Shown here: piece by piece, positions 26,441-36,098 of the stretch
How positions within the stretch are numbered: the stretch's first letter is position 1
How the letters are laid out: the number at the start of each line of letters is the position of its first letter
Origin: Alkaliphilus serpentinus
GTDB taxonomy: Bacteria; Bacillota; Clostridia; Peptostreptococcales; Natronincolaceae
Direction of reading: 5' to 3'
Assembly (NCBI RefSeq): GCF_009017255.1
Contig: NZ_WBZB01000004.1
Span: 62,001-126,000, forward strand
Length of the DNA: 64,000 bases
Notes under the pieces: generated by a model
What the model saw: the letters and a program-made list of their open reading frames with translations, nothing else
Told to the model about the DNA's origin: nothing
Database searches by the model: none
Position numbers and translations under genes: made by a program

Positions 26441-27847
26441 TCAGCTATATTCCTCCACTTTATCTAGTTTATGCATTGTTATATCAAAATATCCATATAT
26501 AGCAATAATTATAGGTGTTAACCAGCAGATTACTGCATAGGGTCCGTAGCTTAGGGGACTTACCCCTAAGACTGATAGTACAAACAATCCCCCACTATTC
26601 CATGGCACCAATGGAGAAGTTAAGGTGCCTCCCCCTTCTAATGTTCTAGTTAAGTTTTTCAATTGAAGATTTTTTTCTCTATAGGATTCTCTATACATCT
26701 CACCAGGAATAATCACAGACATGTATTGATTACCACCAAAGATGTTCAGGAAAACAGAGGTTAAAAGAGTTACCGTAATTAAGCTACCTATTCTATAGGT
26801 GAATTTTAGAAATGTATTCACTATGGCCTTTAGCATACCTGTGGTTTCCATTATACCACCAAAAGCCAATGCCAATATTCCTATAGCTACTACATTATAC
26901 ATGCTTGATAATCCACCCCCTGAAAGCAGTTCATTAATCTCAGGAATTTCTGTCTCAATCATAAAGCCATTATAAACCGTCTGATAAAATTTTTCTAAGG
27001 TCTGTCCTTGAATGAATATCTGAGTCAATCCACCTAATATTAAGCCTGCTGTTAAACTTGGTATCGCAGGCACTTTATATATTACCATAACAATAACCAC
27101 TAAGGGTGGTATAGCCAATAAAGGAGATAAGTTAAAATGATTTTTAATTACCTCTTGATATTTAATAACCTCGATTCCAATGTCTGCTTCTTTAACTGAA
27201 AATAATCCTAATAGCGTATAAAAAAGCAATGCAATTAAAAAGCTTGGCACAGTGGTATAGAGCATATGCTTTATATGGGTAAAAAGCTCCACATCTAAAA
27301 GAGATGATGTTAAATTAGTAGAATCTGACATTGGTGAAAGTTTATCTCCAAAGAAGGCCCCAGAAACTACCACCCCAGCAATGATAGGTTCAGATATTCC
27401 TAAACCATATCCTACACTGATAGCTGTTACTCCTATGGTGCCGATGGTCGTCCAGGAGCTTCCTGTTATCACTGAGGTTACACAACTTAGTATTAATACT
27501 ATTGGTAAAAACCAGGCTGGTAGCAATAAGTCAAATCCTATGTAAATAAGGGCTGGAACCATACCACTACCTATCCATACCCCAATTAGCATACCGATTA
27601 TTAACATGATGATTAAGGCAGAAATGCCCTTATTGATACTATTGATGAGTCCATTGGAAATTTCCTTCCAAGAAAATCCCAGAAAATATCCCAATAATCC
27701 AGCCGCTGCTGCTCCAAGAAACAAAGAAAAATGTGGCTGGCCATCATAAAGAAATACTGAAAAATAAAGAGATATTCCTACGATCATTATTGGAACCAAA
27801 GATATCAAAGCTGAAGGATTTCTTCTTTTATTAGATTTATGCTGCAA
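26441..27847 (-). CDS. nhaC: Na+/H+ antiporter, NhaC family
   Basis: Membrane sodium/proton antiporter, useful for sodium and alkaline-pH homeostasis. 468 aa with about 11-12 hydrophobic segments. Family motifs GSSWTTIGTIGVTAI (about 130) and GAFFGDKLSPMSDSTNLTSS (about 163), and LALAFGGIMETTGML in the second half. The substrate could instead be an organic acid, as in some NhaC relatives (e.g. malate/lactate exchangers). It stands alone with a terminator at its 3' end. Confidence 0.9.
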   Translation of the reverse strand: MQHKSNKRRNPSALISLVPIMIVGISLYFSVFLYDGQPHFSLFLGAAAAGLLGYFLGFSWKEISNGLINSINKGISALIIMLIIGMLIGVWIGSGMVPALIYIGFDLLLPAWFLPIVLILSCVTSVITGSSWTTIGTIGVTAISVGYGLGISEPIIAGVVVSGAFFGDKLSPMSDSTNLTSSLLDVELFTHIKHMLYTTVPSFLIALLFYTLLGLFSVKEADIGIEVIKYQEVIKNHFNLSPLLAIPPLVVIVMVIYKVPAIPSLTAGLILGGLTQIFIQGQTLEKFYQTVYNGFMIETEIPEINELLSGGGLSSMYNVVAIGILALAFGGIMETTGMLKAIVNTFLKFTYRIGSLITVTLLTSVFLNIFGGNQYMSVIIPGEMYRESYREKNLQLKNLTRTLEGGGTLTSPLVPWNSGGLFVLSVLGVSPLSYGPYAVICWLTPIIIAIYGYFDITMHKLDKVEEYS

Positions 27848-27913
27848 CTATAATCCCTCCTAAAATTCTTCTATAGTAAGTACCTACCCGACATCCTCTA
27901 ATATAAACAATAC

Positions 27914-27940
27914 AAAAGCTCCAGTATGATTACTGGAGCT
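27914..27940 (-). terminator. Terminator of spoIVA
   Basis: Ten-bp perfect stem AGCTCCAGTA / TACTGGAGCT with a 4-nt loop (27917-27940), TTTTG tail on the minus strand. Confidence 0.85.
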
Positions 27941-27999
27941 AGTATTATTACTAGAGCTTACTTTGATAACACAGAATCCAAGGTGTAGACTATAATCCC

Positions 28000-29478
28000 C
28001 TATAGGATAATGGCAATTAATCCTCCACTACCGTCGTTGATGATTTTTTGTAGCGTTTTTTGTAGCTTGATTCTTGTATCTTCAGGCATCATTTGAAGCT
28101 TATTTTGTAGCTGCTCCTTAACTAAATCATGGAGGGATTTTCCAAACATATTGGACTCCCATATTTTTTCAGGATTCTGCTCAAATTCTTCTAATAGATA
28201 TTTTACCAGCTCTTCACTTTGCTTTTCAGTACCTACCACAGGAGAAACCTCAGTGGCTATATCTGCCCTTATAAAATGTAGGGATGGTGCATTGGCCCGA
28301 AGCTTAACACCAAATTGATTTCCATGTCTAAATATTTCTGGCTCCTCTAGGGTTAGTTCATCTAAGGCAGGTGGAACAAGACCGTAGCCTATATCCATTA
28401 CATCCTTCAATGCCTTTTCTACCTTATTATATTCCTTCTTTGCCTTGGCAAGCTCCATGATAAGAGCAATCAAGTGGTGATCTCCCTCAATGGTGTACCC
28501 GGTTTTCTCTTCTAAAACCTTATAGAATAGATGATCTGAAGTAGCTAAGTCAATGTTGGCTGAGCCTTCTCCCATTTTTATATTATCTAAAGATACCCTT
28601 TTGATGTTTTCGATTCCCTTAAGCTGCTCCACCATACCATTTATATCCCTTAGACGTCTCATATTTCCAGCTGCTTCCTTTATTTCATCAAATATGGATG
28701 CCTTTAACCAATGGTTGGATTCTATGGTTTCTAACCAGCCTGGTAAATTGATATTAACCTCTGTTACTGGGAATTCAAATAATACCTCTTCTAGAATCTG
28801 ATGAATTCCATTCATATCAAGCTTAGCACAATCTTTAATAATTACTGGAACCTGATATTTTTCCTCTAAGCTATACTTTAGGGATATGGTTTCTTCAGCC
28901 TCTGGTGTTCTTGTATTCAGTAGCATAACAAAGGGCTTTTTGATTTCCTGTAGCTCACTAATCACCCTTTCCTCAGCCTCAATATAATTTTCCCTTGGAA
29001 TATCTGTAATAGAGCCATCTGTTGTTACAACTAGACCAATTGTTGAATGTTCTTTAATAACCTTCCTTGTTCCAATTTCTGCAGCTTCCTCAAAGGGTAT
29101 TTGCTTCTCAAACCAAGGTGTGTTAACCATTCTAGATTTTCCATCCTCCTGATGCCCTATTGCGCCCTTTACCAAGTATCCTACACAATCTATCATTCGC
29201 ATCTTGAAGGAGGCATTTTCCTTCAGAGTTAATTCAACGGCCTCATTGGGAACAAATTTTGGTTCTGTAGTGGTTATGGTTCTCCCAGTACCACTTTGAG
29301 GCAATTCATCCTTAGCCCTTTCTTTTTTATAGGCATTTTCTATATTGGGTAGTACAAATAAGTCCATTACTCTTTTTATTAAGGTTGATTTTCCAGTTCT
29401 AACCGGTCCCACTACCCCTATATAAATATCTCCCTGTGTACGCTGGGCTATATCCCTGTAAATGTCATAATTTTCCAC
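28000..29478 (-). CDS. spoIVA: Stage IV sporulation protein A (spore coat ATPase)
   Basis: ATP-hydrolysing morphogenetic protein that polymerises on the forespore surface as the coat basement layer. 492 aa: TRAFAC-type P-loop GPVRTGKSTLIKR (about 24-36), the switch-like TTDGSITDIPRENY, a middle domain and the conserved C-terminal membrane-targeting helix region ending GGLIAIIL. The start is GTG 29478 with GGAGGG upstream. A CATATA...CATGTATA pair upstream is a loose match to sigma-E promoters, which drive spoIVA in Bacillus. Confidence 0.96.
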   Translation of the reverse strand: MENYDIYRDIAQRTQGDIYIGVVGPVRTGKSTLIKRVMDLFVLPNIENAYKKERAKDELPQSGTGRTITTTEPKFVPNEAVELTLKENASFKMRMIDCVGYLVKGAIGHQEDGKSRMVNTPWFEKQIPFEEAAEIGTRKVIKEHSTIGLVVTTDGSITDIPRENYIEAEERVISELQEIKKPFVMLLNTRTPEAEETISLKYSLEEKYQVPVIIKDCAKLDMNGIHQILEEVLFEFPVTEVNINLPGWLETIESNHWLKASIFDEIKEAAGNMRRLRDINGMVEQLKGIENIKRVSLDNIKMGEGSANIDLATSDHLFYKVLEEKTGYTIEGDHHLIALIMELAKAKKEYNKVEKALKDVMDIGYGLVPPALDELTLEEPEIFRHGNQFGVKLRANAPSLHFIRADIATEVSPVVGTEKQSEELVKYLLEEFEQNPEKIWESNMFGKSLHDLVKEQLQNKLQMMPEDTRIKLQKTLQKIINDGSGGLIAIIL

Positions 29479-29796
29479 GCTCTTTCCCTCCTTTTTGGCA
29501 TTTATGATTTTATTTTTTTATACATGTCTAACATTATAAATATATGATTGGTACATGAATTTATGCCTAATCTCCATCTTTAAACTGCTTAATACTTTAT
29601 ATTTTCTGTAGGAGGTAAATATGCCAAATAAATAAAAGCTTGAGGAATTTTTCCTCAATAATGTTAAATGTTGAATGTTGAATGTAGAATTATTGAGAAA
29701 ATTTCCTTCCAGAAATTTTATTATTTAAAAACATTTGCTTAGATGTATTTCAATAAAAAAGCCTAATCCTTTCAGATTAGACTTTTTAGTTCTATT
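29479..29796. repeat. spoIVA-gpsA gap: heptad repeat and stem-loops
   Basis: No supported gene. It contains the spoIVA promoter region (29480-29560), a small perfect hairpin GAGGAA/TTCCTC (29643-29657), a (TTGAATG)n-type array at 29662-29692 followed by AT-rich arms GAAAATTTC/GAAATTTT (29696-29722), and the gpsA terminator. The array plus stem-loop belongs to the composite repeat family seen at 55311 and 61942. Confidence 0.6.
29755..29787 (-). terminator. Terminator of gpsA
   Basis: Stem with GCCTAATC / GATTAGAC and A/T-run flanks (AAAAA...TTTTT), so it could act on both strands. Confidence 0.8.
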
Positions 29797-30822
29797 TCAC
29801 CAATTGATATCTGTATTCACAACCTCTTCCATCTCATGGGTTTTATCCCTAGACATTAGATTGGTTACAGCATCCCTTGCATCAATTTCATTATTAATTA
29901 CCTTATAGATTTCTTCTGTTATAGGCATTTCGATGTTGTAATTTTTCGCAAGCTGATATGCAGCTTTGGTGGTTGTGATTCCTTCCACCACCATTCCAAC
30001 CTTACTCAAGGTTTCCTCAAGAGAATTCCCTTCCCCTAGAAGTATCCCAGCCCTTCTATTTCTACTATGGACACTTGTACAGGTTACAATTAAATCTCCA
30101 ATCCCTGTCAGTCCTGCAAAGGTGGCCAAATTAGTCCCCATTTTGCTACCCAATCTAGCGATTTCCCTAATTCCCCGGGTCATAAGGGCTGCCTTGGCAT
30201 TATCTCCATAGCCTAAACCATCGGATATTCCGGCTCCAAAGGCTATAACATTTTTAAGGGCTCCACCCAGTTCAACCCCTGTTAAGTCTGGGTTTGTATA
30301 TACTCTAAAGCTAGGGGTTATAAATACATCCTGTACAAATTCAGCAGTTTCTCGGCTTTCAGAAGCTACTACAACAGTGGTGGGCATCCCTTTGCAAACC
30401 TCTTCTGCATGGGATGGGCCAGAAAGGCAAACAAAGGGATTCCGAGGTAATTCTTCCTTTATTACCTCTGATATCCTCAATAGGCTGTTAATCTCGATTC
30501 CCTTAGCTGCATTAACAATTATTTGATGATCTTTAATATAAGGCCTTCCATTATGTATAACTCCCCTTACAGCTTGGGAAGGTACTGTAGTGAGGATTAA
30601 ATCGGCATCAGCTAAGGCACCTTCTAAATCTGTAAAGAGCTTAATTCCTTCAGGAACCTTAATACCAGGTAAATATTTAGTATTTCTGGTATCAGTGATT
30701 TCTTGATGCTGCTTTTCATCCCTCATCCAAAGATTAACCTTGTGACCCTTTCCTTCTAAAAGAATGCCTAGGGCAGTACCCCAGCTTCCAGCTCCAAGTA
30801 CGGCGATCTTAATAGAATTCAA
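29797..30822 (-). CDS. gpsA: NAD(P)-dependent glycerol-3-phosphate dehydrogenase
   Basis: Reduces dihydroxyacetone phosphate to sn-glycerol 3-phosphate for phospholipid synthesis. 341 aa; Rossmann motif VLGAGSWGTALG (8-19), catalytic Lys in ELGGALKNVIAFGAGISDGLGYGDNAKAAL (about 190-220). Normal length. It directly abuts plsY (the next enzyme of the pathway) with no gap, implying coupled expression. Confidence 0.97.
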   Translation of the reverse strand: MNSIKIAVLGAGSWGTALGILLEGKGHKVNLWMRDEKQHQEITDTRNTKYLPGIKVPEGIKLFTDLEGALADADLILTTVPSQAVRGVIHNGRPYIKDHQIIVNAAKGIEINSLLRISEVIKEELPRNPFVCLSGPSHAEEVCKGMPTTVVVASESRETAEFVQDVFITPSFRVYTNPDLTGVELGGALKNVIAFGAGISDGLGYGDNAKAALMTRGIREIARLGSKMGTNLATFAGLTGIGDLIVTCTSVHSRNRRAGILLGEGNSLEETLSKVGMVVEGITTTKAAYQLAKNYNIEMPITEEIYKVINNEIDARDAVTNLMSRDKTHEMEEVVNTDINW

Positions 30823-31422
30823 TTATAGTCCCCCCTTCATTTTTGAACCAGCAGTTATTTTATTTTCTGTTCCCTTCAATAGTCTTTGAATATTTGCCCG
30901 ATGTCGATATACAGCCATAATTGCTAAAACCAAACCAAATATAAAATAATTTCTTCCATAGAAATATAAAATTATGGGCAAGATACTAATTGCTGAAACA
31001 GAAGCCAATGAAACATATTTAAATTTAAAAAGGATAACTAAACCAAAGGCAATACAAATGGTTGCGGATAAAGGCTGTACCATGAATACCACTCCTATTG
31101 ATGTGGCAATACCCTTACCTCCTTTAAATTTCAGAATAACTGGCCAGTTGTGACCGATAATTGCAGCGGCTCCACAAAGCAAAGCCAAATTTGTGCCTCC
31201 GTATCTTTGTCCTATATAGACGGCCAATACCCCTTTAAGGGCGTCGCCAATTAGGGCTAAAGCTCCTGCCTTAGCACCCAAGGTTCGATATACGTTGGTG
31301 GTACCGGCATTTCCGCTACCATGTTTTCTGATATCAATCCTTCCATATATTTTACCTACAATAAAGGAGGTTGAGAAATTTCCAAGAAAATACGCTATTA
31401 AAATCAGCATCAAGTCTCTCAC
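30823..31422 (-). CDS. plsY: Acyl-phosphate:glycerol-3-phosphate acyltransferase PlsY
   Basis: Membrane enzyme for the first acylation in phospholipid synthesis, using acyl-phosphate. 199 aa, five predicted membrane spans; the three PlsY motifs SGNAGTTNVYRTLG (about 36), HNWPVILKFKGGKGIATSIG (about 91) and RHRANIQRLLKGTENK (about 173) are intact. One base after der and directly before gpsA. Confidence 0.97.
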   Translation of the reverse strand: MRDLMLILIAYFLGNFSTSFIVGKIYGRIDIRKHGSGNAGTTNVYRTLGAKAGALALIGDALKGVLAVYIGQRYGGTNLALLCGAAAIIGHNWPVILKFKGGKGIATSIGVVFMVQPLSATICIAFGLVILFKFKYVSLASVSAISILPIILYFYGRNYFIFGLVLAIMAVYRHRANIQRLLKGTENKITAGSKMKGGL

Positions 31423-31423
31423 T

Positions 31424-32749
31424 TTAACGATCCCCCTTATCCTTTTCCCTTAACATAAATCGAATTGGTGTACCTTCAAAGCCGAAGTTTTCTCTTATTT
31501 GATTTTCTATATATCTAAGATAAGAAAAATGCATTAACTCCTTATCGTTGATAAATAAAACAAAGGTTGGAGGTTTAACAGCAGCCTGAGTTCCATAGAA
31601 AACCTTTAATCTTTTTCCTTTATCAGAGGGTGGCTGATTTAATAGCACCGCCTCTCCAATAATCTCGTTTAGAGTACCAGTAGGAACCCTCATGGCATTT
31701 TGATTGGAAACAAATTTAATGGTTTCTAAGAGTTTATTCATTCTTTGGCCTGTAAGGGCAGAAATAAATATAATGGGTGCATAATGTAAATAGGCCAGTT
31801 CTGTACGAATTTCCTTAGTAAATTTATTCATGGTATGGGTATCCTTTTCAATTAAGTCCCACTTATTAACTACAATAATCATACCCTTACCATTTTCATG
31901 ACTGTAGCCAGCGATTTTTTTGTCCTGCTCCGTAACCCCTTCCTCAGCATCAATAACCAATAAACATACATCGGCCCTTTCTACTGCAGTAAAGGATCTA
32001 ATAACACTATACCTCTCAATATTTTCCTTAATCTTACTCTTTCTTCTAATCCCGGCAGTATCTATTAGTAAATAATGATCCTCCCCGTCAGTAAAGGGGG
32101 TATCAATGGCATCTCTGGTTGTTCCGGCAATATCACTTACAATCACTCGATCCTCACCAAGTATTTTATTGATAATAGAGGATTTTCCTACATTGGGCTT
32201 ACCGATAATAGCAACCTTTATTACGTCATCCTCCTCCTGGTTTTCATCTGGATTTGGGAAGTGCTTGACTACTTCATCCAGCAAATCTCCAATGTTATAG
32301 GCAGCAGTGGCTGATGTTTCCACCATTGACTCCATACCCAACTCAAAAAAATCATAGTAATAGGGAGAATGCTCCTTAGTATCCACCTTATTAATTGCCA
32401 ATATAACAGGCTTATTCGCCTTTCTTAGCATGGATGCAACCTCTCTATCGGTGCCAGTTAAGCCTTCCCTTCCATCCACCATAAAAATAATTACATTGGC
32501 TGTTTCAATTGCGATTTCAGCCTGTCTACGCATTTGAGAAAGAATTGTCTCCTTTGACTCTGGCTCAATCCCACCTGTATCTATCAGAGTAAAATTGTAA
32601 TTTAACCACTCCACTTCAGCGTAAATCCGATCTCTTGTAACACCAGGATGATCCTCTACTATAGAGATTCTTTTTCCTGCAACTCGATTAAATAGTGTGG
32701 ATTTACCTACATTAGGTCTTCCAACAACTGCTACTACTTGTTTTGCCAT
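31424..32749 (-). CDS. der: Ribosome biogenesis GTPase Der (EngA)
   Basis: Essential double-GTPase for 50S assembly. 441 aa from ATG 32749 (MAKQVVAVVGRPNVGK), which has GGTGAGG 6 nt upstream; the nine residues before it are not conserved. Two G domains with P-loops GRPNVGKSTLFN (about 8) and GKPNVGKSSIIN (about 182), NKVD and NKWD motifs, and a C-terminal KH-like domain with KVFYGTQAAVKPPTFVLFIN. It sits between a DUF512 gene and plsY, a common Clostridial order. Confidence 0.96.
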   Translation of the reverse strand: MAKQVVAVVGRPNVGKSTLFNRVAGKRISIVEDHPGVTRDRIYAEVEWLNYNFTLIDTGGIEPESKETILSQMRRQAEIAIETANVIIFMVDGREGLTGTDREVASMLRKANKPVILAINKVDTKEHSPYYYDFFELGMESMVETSATAAYNIGDLLDEVVKHFPNPDENQEEDDVIKVAIIGKPNVGKSSIINKILGEDRVIVSDIAGTTRDAIDTPFTDGEDHYLLIDTAGIRRKSKIKENIERYSVIRSFTAVERADVCLLVIDAEEGVTEQDKKIAGYSHENGKGMIIVVNKWDLIEKDTHTMNKFTKEIRTELAYLHYAPIIFISALTGQRMNKLLETIKFVSNQNAMRVPTGTLNEIIGEAVLLNQPPSDKGKRLKVFYGTQAAVKPPTFVLFINDKELMHFSYLRYIENQIRENFGFEGTPIRFMLREKDKGDR

Positions 32750-32772
32750 TTTCATCCTCACCTCATATGTTC

Positions 32773-34092
32773 TCAATTATAAAGCCTGTTAATAAAAGCC
32801 TCACCATCCACTGGAACAACTCTTATTGTTGTATTTAATGCTGTCTCCAGCTCTGATACTGTCATATCATCAAGAAACACTTCTTCTCCTGACTTTAAAA
32901 GGTTTTCTCCAATAAAGATTTCATCTCCAAGCTGAAGGGTCCTGAGGGTATTTAAAATATCCACCCCCGTTAACAATCCACTTACAGAAACCTGTCCACC
33001 AAAATAATGATTATTTACACATACAACTTCGGTGGTTAACATGCTAATCTTATGATTGATTTCCTGACTGATGGACTTCATATAGTCACAGGCCAAGTTA
33101 CCCGTTACAATGGTTATACGTTTCTCTTTAGAAAGTATATCCTCTGCTTTGTTGAGGGCTTCCATTGCTTCATCCCGAAATTTTCTTAGCATCCCTACAC
33201 CATTTTCCAACTGTGGAAATCCTTCGTAGGCTTCATAGGCAGGTATGTCAACCTCCGCCAAGATATAGAACTCATCTGATAAATATACAAAGCTGCTATC
33301 AATCTTATTTTGGAACTTTTTTTGCCAGCCTTCTATTTGTCTTATAACCCCTTGGGCTGAAGCTTTATCATAAGCCCTAAGCTCCGTAAGCTCTTCTCTA
33401 AATCTCGTTAAACCCACCGGTACAGCTGCAACGCTATTGATGGAGTAGGAGAGTTTTCCTAAATCCTTCAGTGTTCTATCCAACTCTGCTCCATCATTAA
33501 AATCAGGGCATAGAACGATTTGACAATTCATTTCTATATCGTTATCAGCCAACAGGGTTAGGAGCTCCAGAATATTTGAAGCAAACTTGTTGTTAAGGAT
33601 TTTTTTCCTCAGCTCACCATTGGTGGTATGGACTGACACATTTATTGGGGTTATCCTATATTTAATGATTTTGTTGATATCCTCTTCCTTCATATTGGTT
33701 AAAGTGATATAATTCCCATGAAGAAAGGACATCCTCGAATCATCGTCCTTAAAGTAAAGACTCTCCCTCATATTGGGTGGTAGCTGATCAATAAAGCAAA
33801 AGATACATTTATTTTGGCAGCTCCTCATATGGGTCAATAAAGGATTTTCAAAGTCAATGCCTAAATTCTCATCATAGTCCTTTTCTATCTCTAAAACCCA
33901 TTCTTCTCCGTTGGACTTTTCAATAGCTACCTCTAAGTACTCGTCAGCAATATAGAATTTATACTCAATTATATCTTCTATTTGATTCCCATTAATTGAA
34001 AGGAGTATATCCCCCACCTCTAAGCCCAGCTCTTCAGCGATACTTCCGGCTTCAATATGACTAATTACGTTTTTTCCGCTAATTTCCTTCAA
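32773..34092 (-). CDS. TIGR03279-type putative radical-SAM/DUF512 protein with PDZ domain
   Basis: 439 aa. N-terminal PDZ-like domain (about 5-65, SIAEELGLEVGDILLSINGNQIEDI). A radical-SAM-like region follows with the CxxxCxxC cluster SCQNKCIFCF and IDQLPPNMRESLYFKDDDSR, and then the DUF512 domain (about 230-430). Function is unknown; in Firmicutes the gene is typically next to der, as here (24 bp upstream of der's chosen start). Confidence 0.9.
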   Translation of the reverse strand: MKEISGKNVISHIEAGSIAEELGLEVGDILLSINGNQIEDIIEYKFYIADEYLEVAIEKSNGEEWVLEIEKDYDENLGIDFENPLLTHMRSCQNKCIFCFIDQLPPNMRESLYFKDDDSRMSFLHGNYITLTNMKEEDINKIIKYRITPINVSVHTTNGELRKKILNNKFASNILELLTLLADNDIEMNCQIVLCPDFNDGAELDRTLKDLGKLSYSINSVAAVPVGLTRFREELTELRAYDKASAQGVIRQIEGWQKKFQNKIDSSFVYLSDEFYILAEVDIPAYEAYEGFPQLENGVGMLRKFRDEAMEALNKAEDILSKEKRITIVTGNLACDYMKSISQEINHKISMLTTEVVCVNNHYFGGQVSVSGLLTGVDILNTLRTLQLGDEIFIGENLLKSGEEVFLDDMTVSELETALNTTIRVVPVDGEAFINRLYN

Positions 34093-34201
34093 GGTTACAC
34101 CTACTTTTAATAATTTTATCCATTATCACTATTTTAACACACCTCTTATAAATATTGCATCAAAATATGATAACTTTAAACTCAATAAGAGTCAAGCTTT
34201 A

Positions 34202-34657
34202 TTATAAGGAAGCTTTAAGATTTTCAACTAATTTAACAAAATTCATATACCTGTTTTGAATACCTATTGCTACTAGGGGTCTTCCAATACTTATAAGGTT
34301 TAACTTCCTTGATAGAAAGCCCCCTACCCTTACCTTTAGATTAATCAGGGGAATTGTATTGATTATCAGGATTTCCCCTCTACAGCTACCCTGTTGAAGC
34401 CTAACATATTCATATAAGAGCTGAGTATATTGATTCCTCGATGAGGCCATCCCCAATGCAAATATTTGATTTTTCAAGGAATCCTCCCCCATAAAAATGG
34501 GTCTTCCAATTTCTTTGCTTTTGGTAGCATCAAAGTATGGACAATGGATGATTTCATGAATAGTAGCCACCCTTTTATCAGGTAATAAGCCTAAATGGAT
34601 GTTGGCGGTAATGATTGAAGAGTGGGCTCCACCATAGCAGCTATAAAAGATTTTCAT
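34202..34657 (-). CDS. DUF3189 family protein
   Basis: 151 aa. N-terminus MKIFYSCYGGAHSSIITANIHLGLLP and the later FMGEDSLKNQIFALGMASSR are DUF3189 hallmarks; no function is known. The C-terminal half has a conserved RVGGFLSRKL. It overlaps the upstream 113-aa gene by 17 bp, so the two are likely translated together. Confidence 0.82.
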   Translation of the reverse strand: MKIFYSCYGGAHSSIITANIHLGLLPDKRVATIHEIIHCPYFDATKSKEIGRPIFMGEDSLKNQIFALGMASSRNQYTQLLYEYVRLQQGSCRGEILIINTIPLINLKVRVGGFLSRKLNLISIGRPLVAIGIQNRYMNFVKLVENLKASL

Positions 34658-34982
34658 ATTTAAATCGATCCTTCAAAAGGTTTCTTTTAACTCTATTTTT
34701 AAAAGTTCTAAAATATATTCTATCATATTTTCCTAAATCGATGATTTTTAACTCCTCCCTATATATCTCACCAATACCTTTTAACAGATTTATTAAGACC
34801 TGAGGATTTCTACGATATTTTACTATGTAAACCTCATTTAATTCTTCGTCTATTCCTAAAAACAAAATTCCAAATTTTATTTGATTTGTAGATATTGTTT
34901 TGTTTTTTAAACGAAGATATGCAGCCAAAAGAGCTGCATAATCATTTTTTCTATAAATATAGATATATTTCATCTTATTCAC
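34641..34982 (-). CDS. Small protein, probable divergent DUF3189-type paralog
   Basis: 113 aa beginning MNKMKYIYIYRKNDYAALLAAYLRLKN, which parallels the start of the next gene (beta strand, then AAYL/ANIHL helix) but lacks the CYGGAHSS motif. Overlaps that gene and abuts the 65-aa capping gene. I assign it to the family only by this weak resemblance and by position. Confidence 0.55.
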   Translation of the reverse strand: MNKMKYIYIYRKNDYAALLAAYLRLKNKTISTNQIKFGILFLGIDEELNEVYIVKYRRNPQVLINLLKGIGEIYREELKIIDLGKYDRIYFRTFKNRVKRNLLKDRFKYENLL

Positions 34983-35180
34983 CTAATGCCTGACGATGAT
35001 ATAGGTGCCAAGACCAATATCATGTACCATTCCTCTTGTGGTCTTAGCAATTAATAAGGCAACCCTTTCCCTTTCATCCTCATCCTTAGCATAAATTATT
35101 GGGGAGCCTCCACTCCTTACATGAGCTTCGTTATTTAAAGTTACTACAGCTATTATAAAATTATTTATTCCAATATCCAT
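34983..35180 (-). CDS. Capping complex subunit for YIEGIA
   Basis: 65-aa protein (MDIGINNFIIAVVTLNNEAH, SGGSPIIYAKDEDERERVALLIAKTTRGMVHDIG) matching the small partner conventionally encoded beside YIEGIA genes in spore-forming Clostridia. Biochemical role unknown. 18 bp after the YIEGIA gene. Confidence 0.8.
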   Translation of the reverse strand: MDIGINNFIIAVVTLNNEAHVRSGGSPIIYAKDEDERERVALLIAKTTRGMVHDIGLGTYIIVRH

Positions 35181-35198
35181 AGGCCTCTCCCATTAGCT

Positions 35199-36095
35199 TT
35201 ATTTGATAGGTTTTTTCTTTGAAGACTCCAATATTGGTGTTCGCCTTACAACAGTAATGAAATCTTCAATATCTGAATCTATTGGTATTAGTGCCATTAC
35301 GATACTTCCAGTTTCAGGGTTAATCCTTGCGATGGGTGAAAAATCTGGCTCATCAATATCCCTTCTAATTCCCAGTTGAGTAGCGGCATTATGCTGCAAA
35401 GCCTGCCGTTGTCCAAGATTTGCCAATATAGCTCTTCCATAGGAGTCTTTAGGAATGATTTCAACGGCCTTTCCATTGTTCAAATAAATCTCCCTTGAAG
35501 CCTTTAAGCCAATATTAATTACTGGTACACCTGCAAGGGTTAATAATGGGCCATCAAAGGCAATGGTGGCCTCTTTAACCTCAGCGATATCCTCAATAGC
35601 TTTACCCCGTAACATACGAATCAAAAGAAATAAGGTACTATAACCAACAATAACTCCTATGAACCCCTGAAGGATTATACTTAAATGAAAGTAATCTCCA
35701 AGATATATTCCAGTGGAGGTTGCAAGGGCAGTTAGGATAGCTATATAATTCCTTGCTTCAAAGGCTTTGGCAATATCCTCAATATAGGCAGTACCTCTAG
35801 GAACAAGCTCTGTTATCTCTATATTATCTAAGCTTTGTCTCTCTAAATTTCTAACATCTCTAAAATGCTGGGCAGCAAGGGCCAAAAAGGTTACTGCTAC
35901 ATATTCTTTAGATGCTATGGCAGGTATTGCCACTGCTCCCAAGGCAGCAGCAATAATCCCCAAGGTAAAATGAGATAGATAGGCCTGTGGATAGGTTGGA
36001 TATTGCCTATAGTCCACCCTCATCATAGATACCCTTGCCATGGTTCCCATAAGTAAAGCTATAATAATCATTAAAAAATTTGTGCTTATGGACAT
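35199..36095 (-). CDS. YIEGIA family membrane protein
   Basis: 298 aa with five to six hydrophobic segments in the first 170 residues. The name motif appears as TAYIEDIAKAFEARNY (about 103), followed by a cytoplasmic C-terminal part with domain-like VPVINIGLKASREIYLNNG. Conserved in endospore-forming Clostridia; function unknown. Directly after spoIIP (3 bp), which suggests a spore-related role by context only. Confidence 0.85.
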   Translation of the reverse strand: MSISTNFLMIIIALLMGTMARVSMMRVDYRQYPTYPQAYLSHFTLGIIAAALGAVAIPAIASKEYVAVTFLALAAQHFRDVRNLERQSLDNIEITELVPRGTAYIEDIAKAFEARNYIAILTALATSTGIYLGDYFHLSIILQGFIGVIVGYSTLFLLIRMLRGKAIEDIAEVKEATIAFDGPLLTLAGVPVINIGLKASREIYLNNGKAVEIIPKDSYGRAILANLGQRQALQHNAATQLGIRRDIDEPDFSPIARINPETGSIVMALIPIDSDIEDFITVVRRTPILESSKKKPIK

Positions 36096-36098
36096 AAT

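Noticed and set aside
29604-29640. Plus-strand AGGAGG with ATG and a 4-codon ORF
   Set aside because: Too short to support as a gene; may be the remnant of a gene cut by the adjacent repeat.
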